Assembly (NCBI GenBank): GCA_029204225.1 | Contig: CM055099.1 | Coordinates: 68,131,084-68,195,083, forward strand | Length of the DNA: 64,000 nucleotides | Direction: 5' to 3' | From: Diphasiastrum complanatum | Lineage: Eukaryota; Streptophyta; Lycopodiopsida; Lycopodiales; Lycopodiaceae | Shown here: positions 10,719 through 20,059 of the stretch, one piece after another | Layout: every line of letters starts with the position of its first letter | How positions within the stretch are numbered: position 1 is the first letter of the stretch | Program-made: the position numbers and the translations under genes | The notes under the pieces: generated by a model | Database searches by the model: none | Seen by the model: only the letters and a program-made list of their open reading frames with translations | What the model was told of the DNA's origin: nothing

Positions 10719-11073
10719 CTAGCACTCCTTTGCATAATGTCTTGATTTTCCGCAAATGAAGCAGTTTCGTTTTCGAACCACTTTCTTTCCATCTTCTGAC
10801 CGATTTGATTGATTCTCCTCCATATCTTGCTGCTTTTTCTTCTTCTTCTTCCCTTTGTCACCCTTCTTGGAACTTTGCTCTTGCTTCTTTTCCAAGAATG
10901 CCTGTTCCTTGAAATCGTCCCTGTTTACAATATTTTGTCGTCTCATTTCTTCCTGTAGTAAGATGGCATTTAGCTCATCAAAAGAAGGCCTCGTTTCTCT
11001 TAACAATAGCATCATTACAAAGTTCTGATAGGCCAAAGGTAGACTATTAAGTACAATGGATACCAATACTGAA
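10719..11073 (-). pseudogene. Copia gag C-terminal part with CCHC knuckle
   Basis: Reads LNSLPLAYQNFVMML, then a Lys-rich linker and the knuckle CFICGKSRHYAKEC. It is cut off from the upstream gag half by a stop (TAA at the codon that is CAA in the duplicate copy). Confidence 0.85.
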
Positions 11074-12010
11074 TCTTAAACACTTTCTCCAATTGCAATA
11101 AGTTGCCCTCTCAGATCTTTCACTCGAGTAAAGTAGTCCGTTACCGATTCGCCTGTACCCATCTTCAACGTGTGAAGCTTATTAGTCAAAAACAAGATCC
11201 ATGACTGATTTACCGTCTCATACAAGTTCTTCAGTATATCCCAAGTCTCCTTGGGTCTAGCAGCATCTCTGATATGAGGTATAATCATATCGTTAACTGA
11301 TAAGTTGATGATATGATGAGCTTTTCTTCTACGTTTCTGATACTCCCGCAACTCTCTGTCAGTGGTAGGAGGTATCTCAACACCTGTAACGATATCCCAA
11401 TAATCTCTATCTTGGAGAATATTCTGCATCTTGAACTTCCATATACTGTAGTTCGTTCCATCTAGCTTGCTAGACTCCGGCAACACAGCGTCGTTCAATC
11501 CTCGTTTCTCTTAACAATAGCATCATTACAAAGTTCTGATAGGCCAAAGGTAGACTATTAAGTACAATGGATACCAATACTGAATCTTGAACACTTTCTC
11601 CAATTGCAATAAGTTGCCCTCTCAGATCTTTCACTCGAGTAAAGTAGTCCGTTACCGATTCGCCTGTACCCATCTTCAACGTGTGAAGCTTATTAGTCAA
11701 AAACAAGATCCATGACTGATTTACCGTCTCATACAAGTTCTTCAGTATATCCCAAGTCTCCTTGGGTCTAGCAGCATCTCTGATATGAGGTATAATCATA
11801 TCTTTAACTGATAAGTTGATGATATGATGAGCTTTTCTTCTACGTTTCTGATACTCCCGCAACTCTCTGTCAGTGGTAGGAGGTATCTCAACACCTGTAA
11901 CGATATCCCAATAATCTCTATCTTGGAGAATATTCTGCATCTTGAACTTCCATATACTGTAGTTCGTTCCATCTAGCTTGCTAGACTCCGGCAACACAGC
12001 GTCGTTCAAT
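10989..12010. repeat. 511-bp tandem duplication within copia gag
   Basis: Copy 1 10989-11499, copy 2 11500-12010, period 511. I find only two differences. One creates the stop in copy 1; the other is an Asn/Lys change. The duplication repeats almost the entire gag N-terminal domain and breaks the frame at the junction. Confidence 0.95.
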
Positions 12011-12022
12011 CCTGCCATTATA
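11076..12022 (-). pseudogene. Copia gag, UBN2-type domain, duplicated
   Basis: ATG near 12018-12020 opens MAGLNDAVLPESSKLDGTNY, then YSIWKFKMQNIL, KETWDILKNLYE and SVTDYFTRVKDLRGQL, all typical of copia gag. The second copy (from 11498) repeats the same domain. Coding strand and order agree with the protease fragment to the left, so this is one minus-strand element. Confidence 0.88.
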
Positions 12023-12234
12023 CTGATCTGTAACAAATCTCAAGAACCTGAATTTAGTTTAACAATCAGATTTGTCCAAAAACAGCCTTTCTCAATATCA
12101 CCTGCCCTGATTCAGACCTGTCCTAGATATCACCTGTCCCAGGTATTGCCCGTCTGAACCTGCACCTGCTCAATTAACAAATCTCAACAACCAGAATTTA
12201 GTTTAACAATCAGATCTGTCCAGAAACAGCCTTA
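12023..12234 (-). other. Copia 5' leader, ACCTG-word minisatellite
   Basis: Between gag and the inserted gypsy element. Contains repeated CACCTG/CCTGTCC words and two copies of a unit beginning (minus strand) GGCTGTTTCTGGACA. It continues on the far side of the insertion at 17819. Confidence 0.7.
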
Positions 12235-12673
12235 AGAATAGAGCCACAGCTGATCTAGAGCTAAGCTATGAAAGCATCACATAAGCAAGACTTAAGCTAT
12301 GAAAGCAGCACATAAGCAAGACTTAACCCTAGAAAGCAGGAAAGAGAGAGATTAAGGAGACTAAAGAGAGAGATCAATATCATCAGCTGAATAACAAATG
12401 ACACAGTTTTCCTACTTATAGCCAAGAGGAAGCCCTAAAAGGAAGCTTCCGGTGGCTAGGGCCCAACTGGGAGGGAAAATAGTGCGCCCTCCAAGAAGGC
12501 CCCCACTCTCCAGTAATATGTCCAAATGGCCTAATAATGTATAATAAGGCCAAAGGCCAACCATATAGTCTAAGTGTCACTAATGAATAAAAAAGGGCCC
12601 AAGGCCTGCTTATGCATAAAGTAAAGTAAATGTAAATGGACGCGGCGAATGTAATGAGCCGAGTCCATAACTC
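12235..12673 (-). repeat. 3' LTR of the nested gypsy element
   Basis: About 439 bases, matching 17381-17813. The minus-strand start is GAGTTATGGACTCGGC and the end CTATTCTT. Confidence 0.93.
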
Positions 12674-12764
12674 TCTTTGGCACAAAAGAAAAAGACCCAA
12701 CTGCCGAAAAGAAACTGGATCAAGTAGCAGCAAGCCCTGGTGCATCAACAGCTAGAACAACATC

Positions 12765-13290
12765 TGATGTAGAGGAATCAACAAGTGCAACAAGAGCACG
12801 AGCCTGATCCGCAAGTGATGGTGTATGATAAAAGACCTCAATAGGCTCCCATGTGGCCTCCTCAATAGGACGGCCATCCCACTGGACCAAAAACTGAATC
12901 TGTCGGCGGCGTCGACTATGGTATAGACGAACCTGTAATATAGCAGCAGGTAAAAATGGAAATAACTCTGGAGCAGTAGGAAACTCAACATCACAAGGAG
13001 CGTCATCCTCAATAGCAGCACGTAATAAACTGACATAGAATACATCACAGGCACGTGTGGAAGCAGGAAGCTATAAGCGATATGTAACTGGACTAAGAAC
13101 CTCCAAAATGCGATATAACGTGGTGCAAGCTTCTCAGTAGAAGCATGGCCCTGGACAAAATGATGACGTGCAAACCGTAGGCGTAGATAAACCATAGCAC
13201 CAAGCTGAAACTCAACATGGCGGCGGTGACGATCAACTGAGGTCTGATAACGCTGCTGAACATGCTATAAATGAGAACTGGCCCGGGTAA
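12765..13290 (-). pseudogene. Gypsy integrase C-terminus and chromodomain, frameshifted
   Basis: Across two or three frames: YQTSVDRHRRHVEFQLGAM, VYLRLRFARHHF, EKLAPRYI, then a chromodomain with RRRRQIQFLVQWDG and IEEATWEPIEVFY. Together these are the linker, GPF/Y-like region and chromodomain of a chromovirus integrase. The catalytic core is not present. Confidence 0.75.
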
Positions 13291-13299
13291 TAAGCTCTC

Positions 13300-14628
13300 G
13301 AGCACCAAGGTATCCAAAAAGCCCGAGAAGGTAGAACTGCATCAGCACCAGGAAGCCAATAAGGAAACTGGAAAAGAGATGGAAACTCATCGCGAATAGC
13401 CGCATGATACATGTAACCATCAACCATATGTGCAAGGTGCCCCAAGAAAAGATAGCAGCATCGGAAGACTAGCACCAAGGAGATCATCCTGACAAAGGAT
13501 AGCTTAAAATGGAGAAATATGCACCAACATGGTCAAAAGCCCAAGGTATCCATAGGGCCCATGAATGAGAAGTACCAATGGCATACGGTACCCTCAAGGC
13601 CCATATCACGAGAAGAGCAGCATGCCAAAAGCTTCAGAAGGTCCAAGAAATCAATGCATCATCTAAAAAGACATGATGCATGAAAATAGTAGCAACAAAT
13701 CTAGAAATAGTAGAGGCCCCAACTAACAAACTGTAGCCGAAAAACTCATCCAGAAAGGCCTCATATGGACATACCAATCCATCATAGGATACACCAAAAA
13801 TGGATGGAGAATCGGATGACCCATCAGAACTGGCCGCAAGTGTAATCCCAAAGTACACACCAGGCGCACAAGTGAGGAATAGAAGAAATGCACTGGAACG
13901 AGGAACAGGTTCCGCAACATCAGTAGCAAGCATCGGAGCAATATCCACGTGTAGTTGGGAATGAGTATCAAAGCACATATGAGCAACATTGAAGTATATG
14001 GCGGCAACATCCCCAAAAACTATCCAAGAGAGGAGAAGGAATTCTCTAAAGGTACCCTGATGGTCTCGGAACACCAGAACAAAGTGGCAACTCAGCATCA
14101 GAGACCAAGCGATATGGAGCAACCTGAAATGACAGGGAACCTGAAGATCACCCAGACAAACAGTAGCTGGAACGGAGGCAATAACCCAAGCCAACAGGAT
14201 ATGCCAAGCCTGACAATGAGCAACAATCCAAGGAACAGATAGAGAGCCACATACATAATCATAGAGATATCCGCACCATAGGCGATCAGTAATATGGAAA
14301 AACCAGCACCAATCAAGAGGTCCAAATGAAAACCAAGCTATATGTAATAACCAGGAATGCCGTATATCCATAGCATCGGCATGGACTGCAGCAAAACTGT
14401 AGAAACACCAGGAGACGGAAGGATGTCCGTGTACTCATCTAGAAAGATCCCAGCAAATAAATACCCTAGATAAGTAATAGTGACCATCTGGCAAATATCC
14501 TCGGATGAAAAATGTGTAACAGTAAGGGCCAAAGGCGCATGAATCATGTCAGGAACCGTAGAAATATCATGAGGCAGATCACAAACCTCAAGCAGAGATC
14601 CATGGAGTAAAGCGAAAGAAGATACAAC
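13300..14628 (-). other. Unidentified block in place of RT, RNase H and integrase core
   Basis: The longest minus-strand ORF (14371-13634, 245 codons) is rich in Trp, Phe, His and Cys and has no RT, RNase H or DDE motif. The DNA has recurring words such as CCAAGGTATCC and AGATCATCCTGACAAA, the latter also found at 19580-19650. Probably foreign or rearranged filler carried by a non-autonomous element. Confidence 0.5.
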
Positions 14629-15420
14629 CTAATCACCAATAGCGAGGGAACCATCAAACGTGAACCCATGAAGAACCCCATAGAAATCAGCAAGAACATC
14701 GGCCATAACAGACTCAAGAGATGGAGATATAGAGACCAATGGAGAAGATACTGCACCAACCACCGAACCAGGAGGGCAATCTGAAGTATGCGCAAAAGCA
14801 ATAGTAGAAATACCACCAAGGTATATGGTCTCAATATCAATGAAACCAGGAATGACCACTGAATACAATATCTGTGAATCAAGGCATATAGGTGCAAGGC
14901 ACACAACAACAACCTGTAAATCCGAAGCAGCATCAACCTGAGGAAGAGGACCCACAGATGGTGAAAGTGAAGCAGCAACTGATGTACTCTGAATGGAAAG
15001 AAGAGCTGCATCGTCAGCCTTTGGCAGGCTACGCATAAACTGCTTCCCGGTAACCAACTGGAAGTCTCCCTGAGAATCAATGCCAACAAGTGAGTGTGTA
15101 ACTGCATCAAGTACAAATGTCAATGTCTGCTGTGTCAAGTCCAGTGTAACGGCTCCAAGAGATGCAAACCAATCAGCCCCAAGGATAAGATCATAACGCT
15201 CCATAGGAATAATGTAAAGATCTGCCTGTCCAAAAAAATCTCCAATGCGGTATGGTAAACGCTGAAACATCTGAGAACTAGGAAAAGAATGGGAACTGGC
15301 AACCTCAACTGTGAGAGGCTGTGAAGCAGGAACAGGTGAAGCACGTATCTGACTAGTGATATAACTGCTAATAAAAGAATGAGTGCTGCCAATATCAACT
15401 AAAGCAATATACTCACGACC
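14629..15420 (-). pseudogene. Gypsy aspartic protease
   Basis: Motif YIALVDIGSTHSFIS (DxGS/T active site) at about 15415-15370, in one frame, and IPMERYDLILGADWFASLG in a second, overlapping frame (open 15270-14629). The order and the LILGADW signature are those of chromovirus proteases. A frameshift separates the halves. Confidence 0.82.
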
Positions 15421-15639
15421 TGTAATACGTACACGTAACCGAATGGAGCGAGGACCAGGACGCCCTGTCCAAGTAGCATAGGCAAGCTGAGCATGGCAAG
15501 TAGCAGGAAGTAAATTAGTGGAAGGCTCAGAGGATAGGTCAGGCTCGTCAGAAATATGAATGTAGATATCAGAATCATCTGGAGTAGTGCCCTCATGGTA
15601 AAAAACAGTAGTAGTAGTAGGGAGAGGCTGATGGCAATC

Positions 15640-16690
15640 ACGGGCAAAATGGTCAGGACTCTTACAATGAAAGCAAAGACGCTGCTGCTGAAGGTCAGCG
15701 AACTCTGTAGACGTGTAACGTCGGACAAAAGCAGGTCGAGGAGTCGGAGGACGAGGAGACGAAGGGACAATGGAGAGAGCTGGAACAGAAGGGGCAGGTG
15801 TAGGGTGGACGCAACGGGAAAAGATGAAGCAGAAGGATGGGGTCAGGAGAAGCGGGAAGGAAGAGTGTCAGAGTACTTATGCTGTAAAGTACTGGCAAGA
15901 GACATCGCCTCAACAAGTGTGGGAGGACGGAAGGAAGAAACATCATAACGTAAAGCACCACGAAGCCCAGCAATGTAACAAGAAATAAGCTCAGTGGGCT
16001 GTAGATCTGTGAAAAGATAAGAAAGCTCCATAAACTGATCTGTATAAGAAGCAAGATCACTGGTCTGAGTGAGACTACGGAATGTATCACGTTGGCGGTC
16101 GAGCCACTGAGGGTCAATCATAGCATGACGGAGGTCACGGCGAAAAGTATGCCATAAATGGAGCCCTTCCCGATCAGGATCAGCTCTATAAACTCGCCAC
16201 CACATGGCGGCGCGTCCATCTAAATGTAAAGCAACCAACTGGATCTTCTGAGGATCAGTCTTAGGGTAGATCTGAAAACATGTGTCAAGCTTAGCAAACC
16301 AATTCTCTAATAAGTTCTCATCAGAGGAACCGAAATAGGTAGCAAGCTGTACCCTATCACGAAAGTCTCGAGCAAAGTGTGGCTCGGGAAGTGGGGGACG
16401 TGAAAAGAAACCAGGAGATGGGTTAGGTGGAATGAACGGTCCACCACCAGGCTGACTAGCAGAGGAAGATGGAAATCCAAATGGAGGGGGAGTCCCAAAT
16501 GAAGGAAAAACAGGAGCTTTACCAGGACCATGAGGCTGTAAAGAATCAATCTGTGACTGCATAGTAGCAAAGCCGGTCATAACGGTGAAGAACGAGGCCA
16601 GAAAGGGTCTCATCCATGCGACGAAACTGATCGGATAAGGTTTCTTGAGTAGTCTCACTCGGGGGTGAAAAATGTGCCATAATGATAGTG
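15640..16690 (-). pseudogene. Gypsy gag with CCHC knuckle
   Basis: Likely start MAHFSPPSETTQETL at about 16680, then a frame change near 16600. The main ORF (16658-15843) carries a Pro-rich segment and the capsid signature NWFAKLDTCFQIYPKTD and MWWRVYRAD. A knuckle CFHCKSPDHFARDC lies at about 15690-15640 in another frame. Two frameshifts in total. Confidence 0.85.
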
Positions 16691-16699
16691 GAAGGAATA

Positions 16700-17364
16700 G
16701 ACGAAAACTTGAGAGAGCGGACTCTTGTCGTCACCCCAAATTAGTATTAAAACCACTATTATCACAACTAAGAAAGGACAGCAATCAGCAAATGAAAAAA
16801 AAAGTGAAAATGAAGGCTATAAAAATGCGCTGGACAGCCAGGAGGCAAGTGACAAATTGGAGTATCAAACGAAGTTGGAATTTCGTGAAATTTGGTCGAG
16901 TATGGGCGATGGACAACTTGCAAACAAGGTGTGAAAAATGGCTGCAAACGGAGACAAAAACGGACGAAAGTGACAAGTATGAAGCGGCTGGACATCCTGC
17001 AAACAAAAGTGAAAAGAGGGCTGGAAATGGAAGGAGGAACGGACGAAAAAGATGAGGGAATTGAGCGTTGGAGAGCCTGCAAACAAGCTAGAAATGGGTG
17101 ATAAGGTTGGAACTTGGGCGCCGGAAATAATCTGCCCAAAAAAAAAAAAAAAAAAAAAAAATTTCCGGCCGCCAAATTTAGCGGAAGTACTTCCGCTAAC
17201 TATCTGCTAAAGCTCCGCCAAGGAAAATGCTTTGATAGGAGCTGGTCCTCCTCCAAACTATGCTGAATGTTGCTGAAGCAAAGAGACGAAAGCCCTCAGC
17301 AAAGAGAGAAAAATCAGCAAGGAAAATGGGCACCCAATCAGAAAATCAGATCTGAAATTCAAGT
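16700..17364 (-). other. Gypsy 5' leader with A homopolymer
   Basis: Non-coding stretch between PBS and gag. Contains GCAAACAAG-type repeats and an A run at about 17139-17160. Overlapping ORFs on both strands are low-complexity by-products. Confidence 0.6.
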
Positions 17365-17376
17365 GCTCTGATACCA
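17365..17376 (-). promoter_or_regulatory. Primer-binding site
   Basis: Minus strand TGGTATCAGAGC, four bases inside the 5' LTR, tRNA-iMet type. Confidence 0.88.
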
Positions 17377-17380
17377 AGTT

Positions 17381-17813
17381 AAGAATAGAGCCACATTTGA
17401 TCTAGAGCTAAGCTATGAAAGCATCACATAAGCAAGACTTAAGCTATGAAAGCAGCACATAAGCAAGACTTAACCCTAGAAAGCAAGAAAGAGAGAGATT
17501 AAGGAGACTAAAGAGAGAGATCAATATCATCAGCTGAATAACAAATGACACAGTTTCCCTACTTATAGCCAAGAGGAAGCCCTAAAAGGAAGCTTCCGGT
17601 GGCTAGGGCCCAACTGGGAGGGAAAATAGTGCGCCCTCCAAGAAGGCTCCCACTCTCTAGTAATATGTCCAAATGGCCTAATAATGTATAATAAGGCCAA
17701 AGGCCAACCATATAGTCTAAGTGTCACTAATGAATAAAAAAGGCCTGCTTATGCATAAAGTAAAGTAAATGTAAATGGACGCGGCGAATGTAATGAGCCG
17801 AGTCCATAACTCA
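17381..17813 (-). repeat. 5' LTR of the nested gypsy element
   Basis: 433 bases; see the element entry for LTR identity and TSD. Confidence 0.93.
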
Positions 17814-17818
17814 GCCTT

Positions 17819-18640
17819 CCCTCAATATCACCTGCCTTGATTCAGACCTGTCCTAGATATCACATGTCCCAGGTATTGCCTGTCTGAACCTACACCTGCT
17901 CAGTTACCACCTGCACCAGGTCCTGCTGCCTTCAAAAGTGCCTTCCCTAGCTACTGCCGCCCTCAGAAGTGCCTGCACTAGGTATTGTTGCCCTCAAACG
18001 TTGCAGGCCCGGACAACAGCAGCTAAGGAAGGCAGTACTTGATGCAGGTAGTAGTACAAAAGTCTACAAGTCTTGAGGAAATTTGACATGGTATTAGAGC
18101 AGGCTCTTTGGTGAGAGAGAGAGAGTTTGTATTTACAGGTGTGCAATCAGAATGGAGGAGCTGAAGTTGCATGTGGAGTCAACGTTGTTAGGAAAAGAAC
18201 GGGAATCTTCTAGGAGAAGATTGACGGAAAGTTACTGGCTGTCGACAGATCTGAATCAGAATTTTTCTGGTTGTTTGCTAGTTTTCTGGTGCAGGTCACA
18301 TCTGGAGCAGGTACATCTGAGGAAGGTAGTATCTGAACAAGTGACTTCTGAGACAGGTAGATCTGAACAGGTGTTTTTCAGGTGCATGTACATCTAAACA
18401 GGCACGTCTGAGGGCAGCAGTACCTGGTGCAGGCACTTCCGAGGGCAGCAGTAGCTGGGAAGGCACTTTTTGAGGGCAGTAGGACCTGGTGCAGGGCCAG
18501 CAGGCAGCATCTGAGGTAGGTGGACCTGGTGCAGGCCTGGACAGGCAGCATCTGAGGTAGGTGGACCTGGTGCAGGTTCGGACAGCAGCAACTAAGGAAG
18601 GCAGTACCTGGTGCAGGTGGTACAAAAGTCTACAAGTCTT
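17819..18640. repeat. ACCTG/CAGGT minisatellite with inverted halves
   Basis: To about 17995 the words read CACCTG/ACCTG, after 18280 they read CAGGT. The complement of 17905-17995 aligns with 18410-18495 (GAGGGCAGCAGTACC, CTGGTGCAGG, GGAAGGCACTTTT). Two near-identical 41-bp units follow at about 18503-18584. This is leader sequence of the copia family present in both orientations. Confidence 0.75.
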
Positions 18641-18800
18641 GAGGAAATTTGACATGGTATCAGAGCAGGCTCTTTGGTGAGAGAGAGAGTTTGTATTTGC
18701 AGGTGTGCAATCAGAATGGAGGAGCTGAAGCTGCGTGTGGAGTCAACGTTGTTAGGAAAACAACGGGAATCTTCTAGGGTTGTCGACAGATCTGAATCAA
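18055..18800 (+). repeat. Duplicated copia PBS and leader
   Basis: PBS copies at 18089-18100 (TGGTATTAGAGC) and 18655-18666 (TGGTATCAGAGC), each preceded by the same 34 bases and followed by the same leader (GCAATCAGAATGGAGGAGC). Period about 566. No gag follows the second copy; a SINE begins instead. Confidence 0.75.
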
Positions 18801-18801
18801 A

Positions 18802-18960
18802 TTTTTTTTTTTTTTTTTGATGTTAAATTAGACATTAAATGATCCATTCCAAAATTTGAGTCTCAGACTATGAAAATGCATCTTGGTTTTCAAGGGGGGC
18901 TCAAACCTGGGACCAAAGACACTTTAGATACCAAGCTAATCAACTGAGCTAACCCCGTTC
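18802..18960 (-). mobile_element. tRNA-derived SINE
   Basis: On the minus strand the head GGGGTTAGCTCAGTTG contains a Pol III box A (TAGCTCAGTTG, plus-strand 18941-18951). Box B GGTTTGAGCCC lies about 33 bases on (18897-18907). An unrelated body follows and ends in an A tract (plus-strand T run 18802-18818). About 160 bases in total. I could not define a target-site duplication. Confidence 0.8.
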
Positions 18961-19024
18961 TAACCATGGGCAAAAGATTTATAACGAGCGTGGTACTGCT
19001 TGCTCTCATCATGAATTTTAGTAT

Positions 19025-19166
19025 TTATGCCAACGATAGTAACTCTCTCAAATCTTCTGCATGCATAAGAGCTTCCTTCAAAGAATCCTCTGAATTATCC
19101 ACAACATGGAACTGTTGATTTTGAAGCCATTTTTGACCATCAACTGATCTAAAGATTTTGAAACCT
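19025..19166 (-). other. Coding-like leader next to a PBS
   Basis: Reads SEPGFKIFRSVDGQKW, then SEDSLKEALMHAEDLREL, without a stop until 19025. It lies directly after the PBS and could be the start of a gag-like or unknown ORF of the element whose LTR is the adjacent hairpin. Confidence 0.4.
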
Positions 19167-19179
19167 GGCTCTGATACCA
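19167..19179 (-). promoter_or_regulatory. Primer-binding site beside the hairpin
   Basis: Minus strand TGGTATCAGAGCC, directly abutting the hairpin end TTCTGACA. Confidence 0.85.
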
Positions 19180-19388
19180 TGTCAGAATTTGTGATACAAA
19201 TTCTAGATGGAGATACTAGTCCTACTAGCACTCACACAAAACCAAGCATAGAGAGAATTCCATTCAATTCAATGAGCTAGAGCAATTGCTCAATTCTCCT
19301 ATGATCTGAATTCTCTCTATGCTTGGTTTTGTGTGAGTGCTAGTAGGACTAGTATCTCCATCTAGGATTTGTATCACAAATTCTGACA
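19180..19388. repeat. 209-bp near-perfect hairpin with TG...CA ends
   Basis: Arms 19180-19260 and 19308-19388, 81 bases each, differ at one position. The 47-base loop contains the smaller palindrome GAGCAATTGCTC. It starts TGTCAG and ends CTGACA, and a PBS abuts one end, so it behaves like an LTR that is itself a palindrome, or like two LTR ends fused head-to-head. Confidence 0.92.
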
Positions 19389-19940
19389 TGATCCTCCGTG
19401 GGGCTTACACAAAATTACTAAGCCCTAAGAAAAGTAAAAGGAAGGCCCCTAATCGGACAGCCCAAGAATACCACAAAAAAAGACAACTTGGCAACCATAG
19501 CAGCAACTCATCAACATCATCGGAGGCCAAGTGATATACAACAACCAAGAATGCCAAGAAATATCTTCGAAGCATAAGTAGATCATCTTGACAAACTGCA
19601 ATTGGAATGGACAACTGTGCATCAAGCATAAGTAGATCATCCTGACAAACAACAACTAGAATGAACACCTGTGCAACAACCCAAGGTATCTGCAATGGCC
19701 AAGAAAGTATAGTAGTATCCAAGAAAATAGGGTAGAGCATTAGCATCGACTATAGTAAACCCATATATGAAACTTGCTTAGTTGCCCACGTTCCGGTCCA
19801 GAACGGGACCCTAAAATAAAAAATAAAAAAATACGTTTTTTTTACAAAGGAAAAAAAAAAACATATCCTGAGCTTTCAACCTTAGAATTCAGAATGATCT
19901 AAACCATATGAAGAATCTAGCTCATTCTCTACCTGAGTAA
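19389..19940. other. Repeat fragments, no gene
   Basis: Includes a 54-bp tandem pair (19572-19625, 19626-19679; GCATAAGTAGATCATC) resembling words in the unidentified block at 13.3-14.6 kb. A GTTCCGGTCCAGAACGGGACC-type palindromic word followed by A/T homopolymers lies at about 19790-19855. Confidence 0.5.
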
Positions 19941-20059
19941 ATCTAGCTTTGAGTGACTCACATGCATTATTCTCGAAGAAGAACACCAGGAAGCAACAGA
20001 AGAAGAGAGTTGTCCGACAAATCGACAGCAATCAGAAGCATAGAAGACCCAAAATCAGC

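Larger units (their letters stand above)
12235..17813 (-). mobile_element. Young Ty3/gypsy element with 5-bp TSD, lacking RT
   Basis: Both LTRs present, flanked by GCCTT at 12230-12234 and 17814-17818. The LTRs differ by six substitutions and one 8-base indel over about 430 bases. Minus-strand order: LTR, PBS, leader, gag, CCHC knuckle, protease, a 1.3-kb unidentified block, integrase C-terminus with chromodomain, LTR. It is nested in the leader of the copia element. A paralogous unoccupied site is visible at 12078-12105. Confidence 0.93.

Noticed and set aside
13955-14242. Plus-strand 95-codon ORF
   Set aside because: Shadow within a minus-strand gypsy element; no motif.
15556-15948. Plus-strand Arg/Ser-rich ORF
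   Set aside because: Antisense of the gypsy gag and knuckle region.
18152-18397. 81-codon plus-strand ORF after the PBS
   Set aside because: Composed of the leader and CAGGT minisatellite; no gag motif, and the second leader copy is interrupted.
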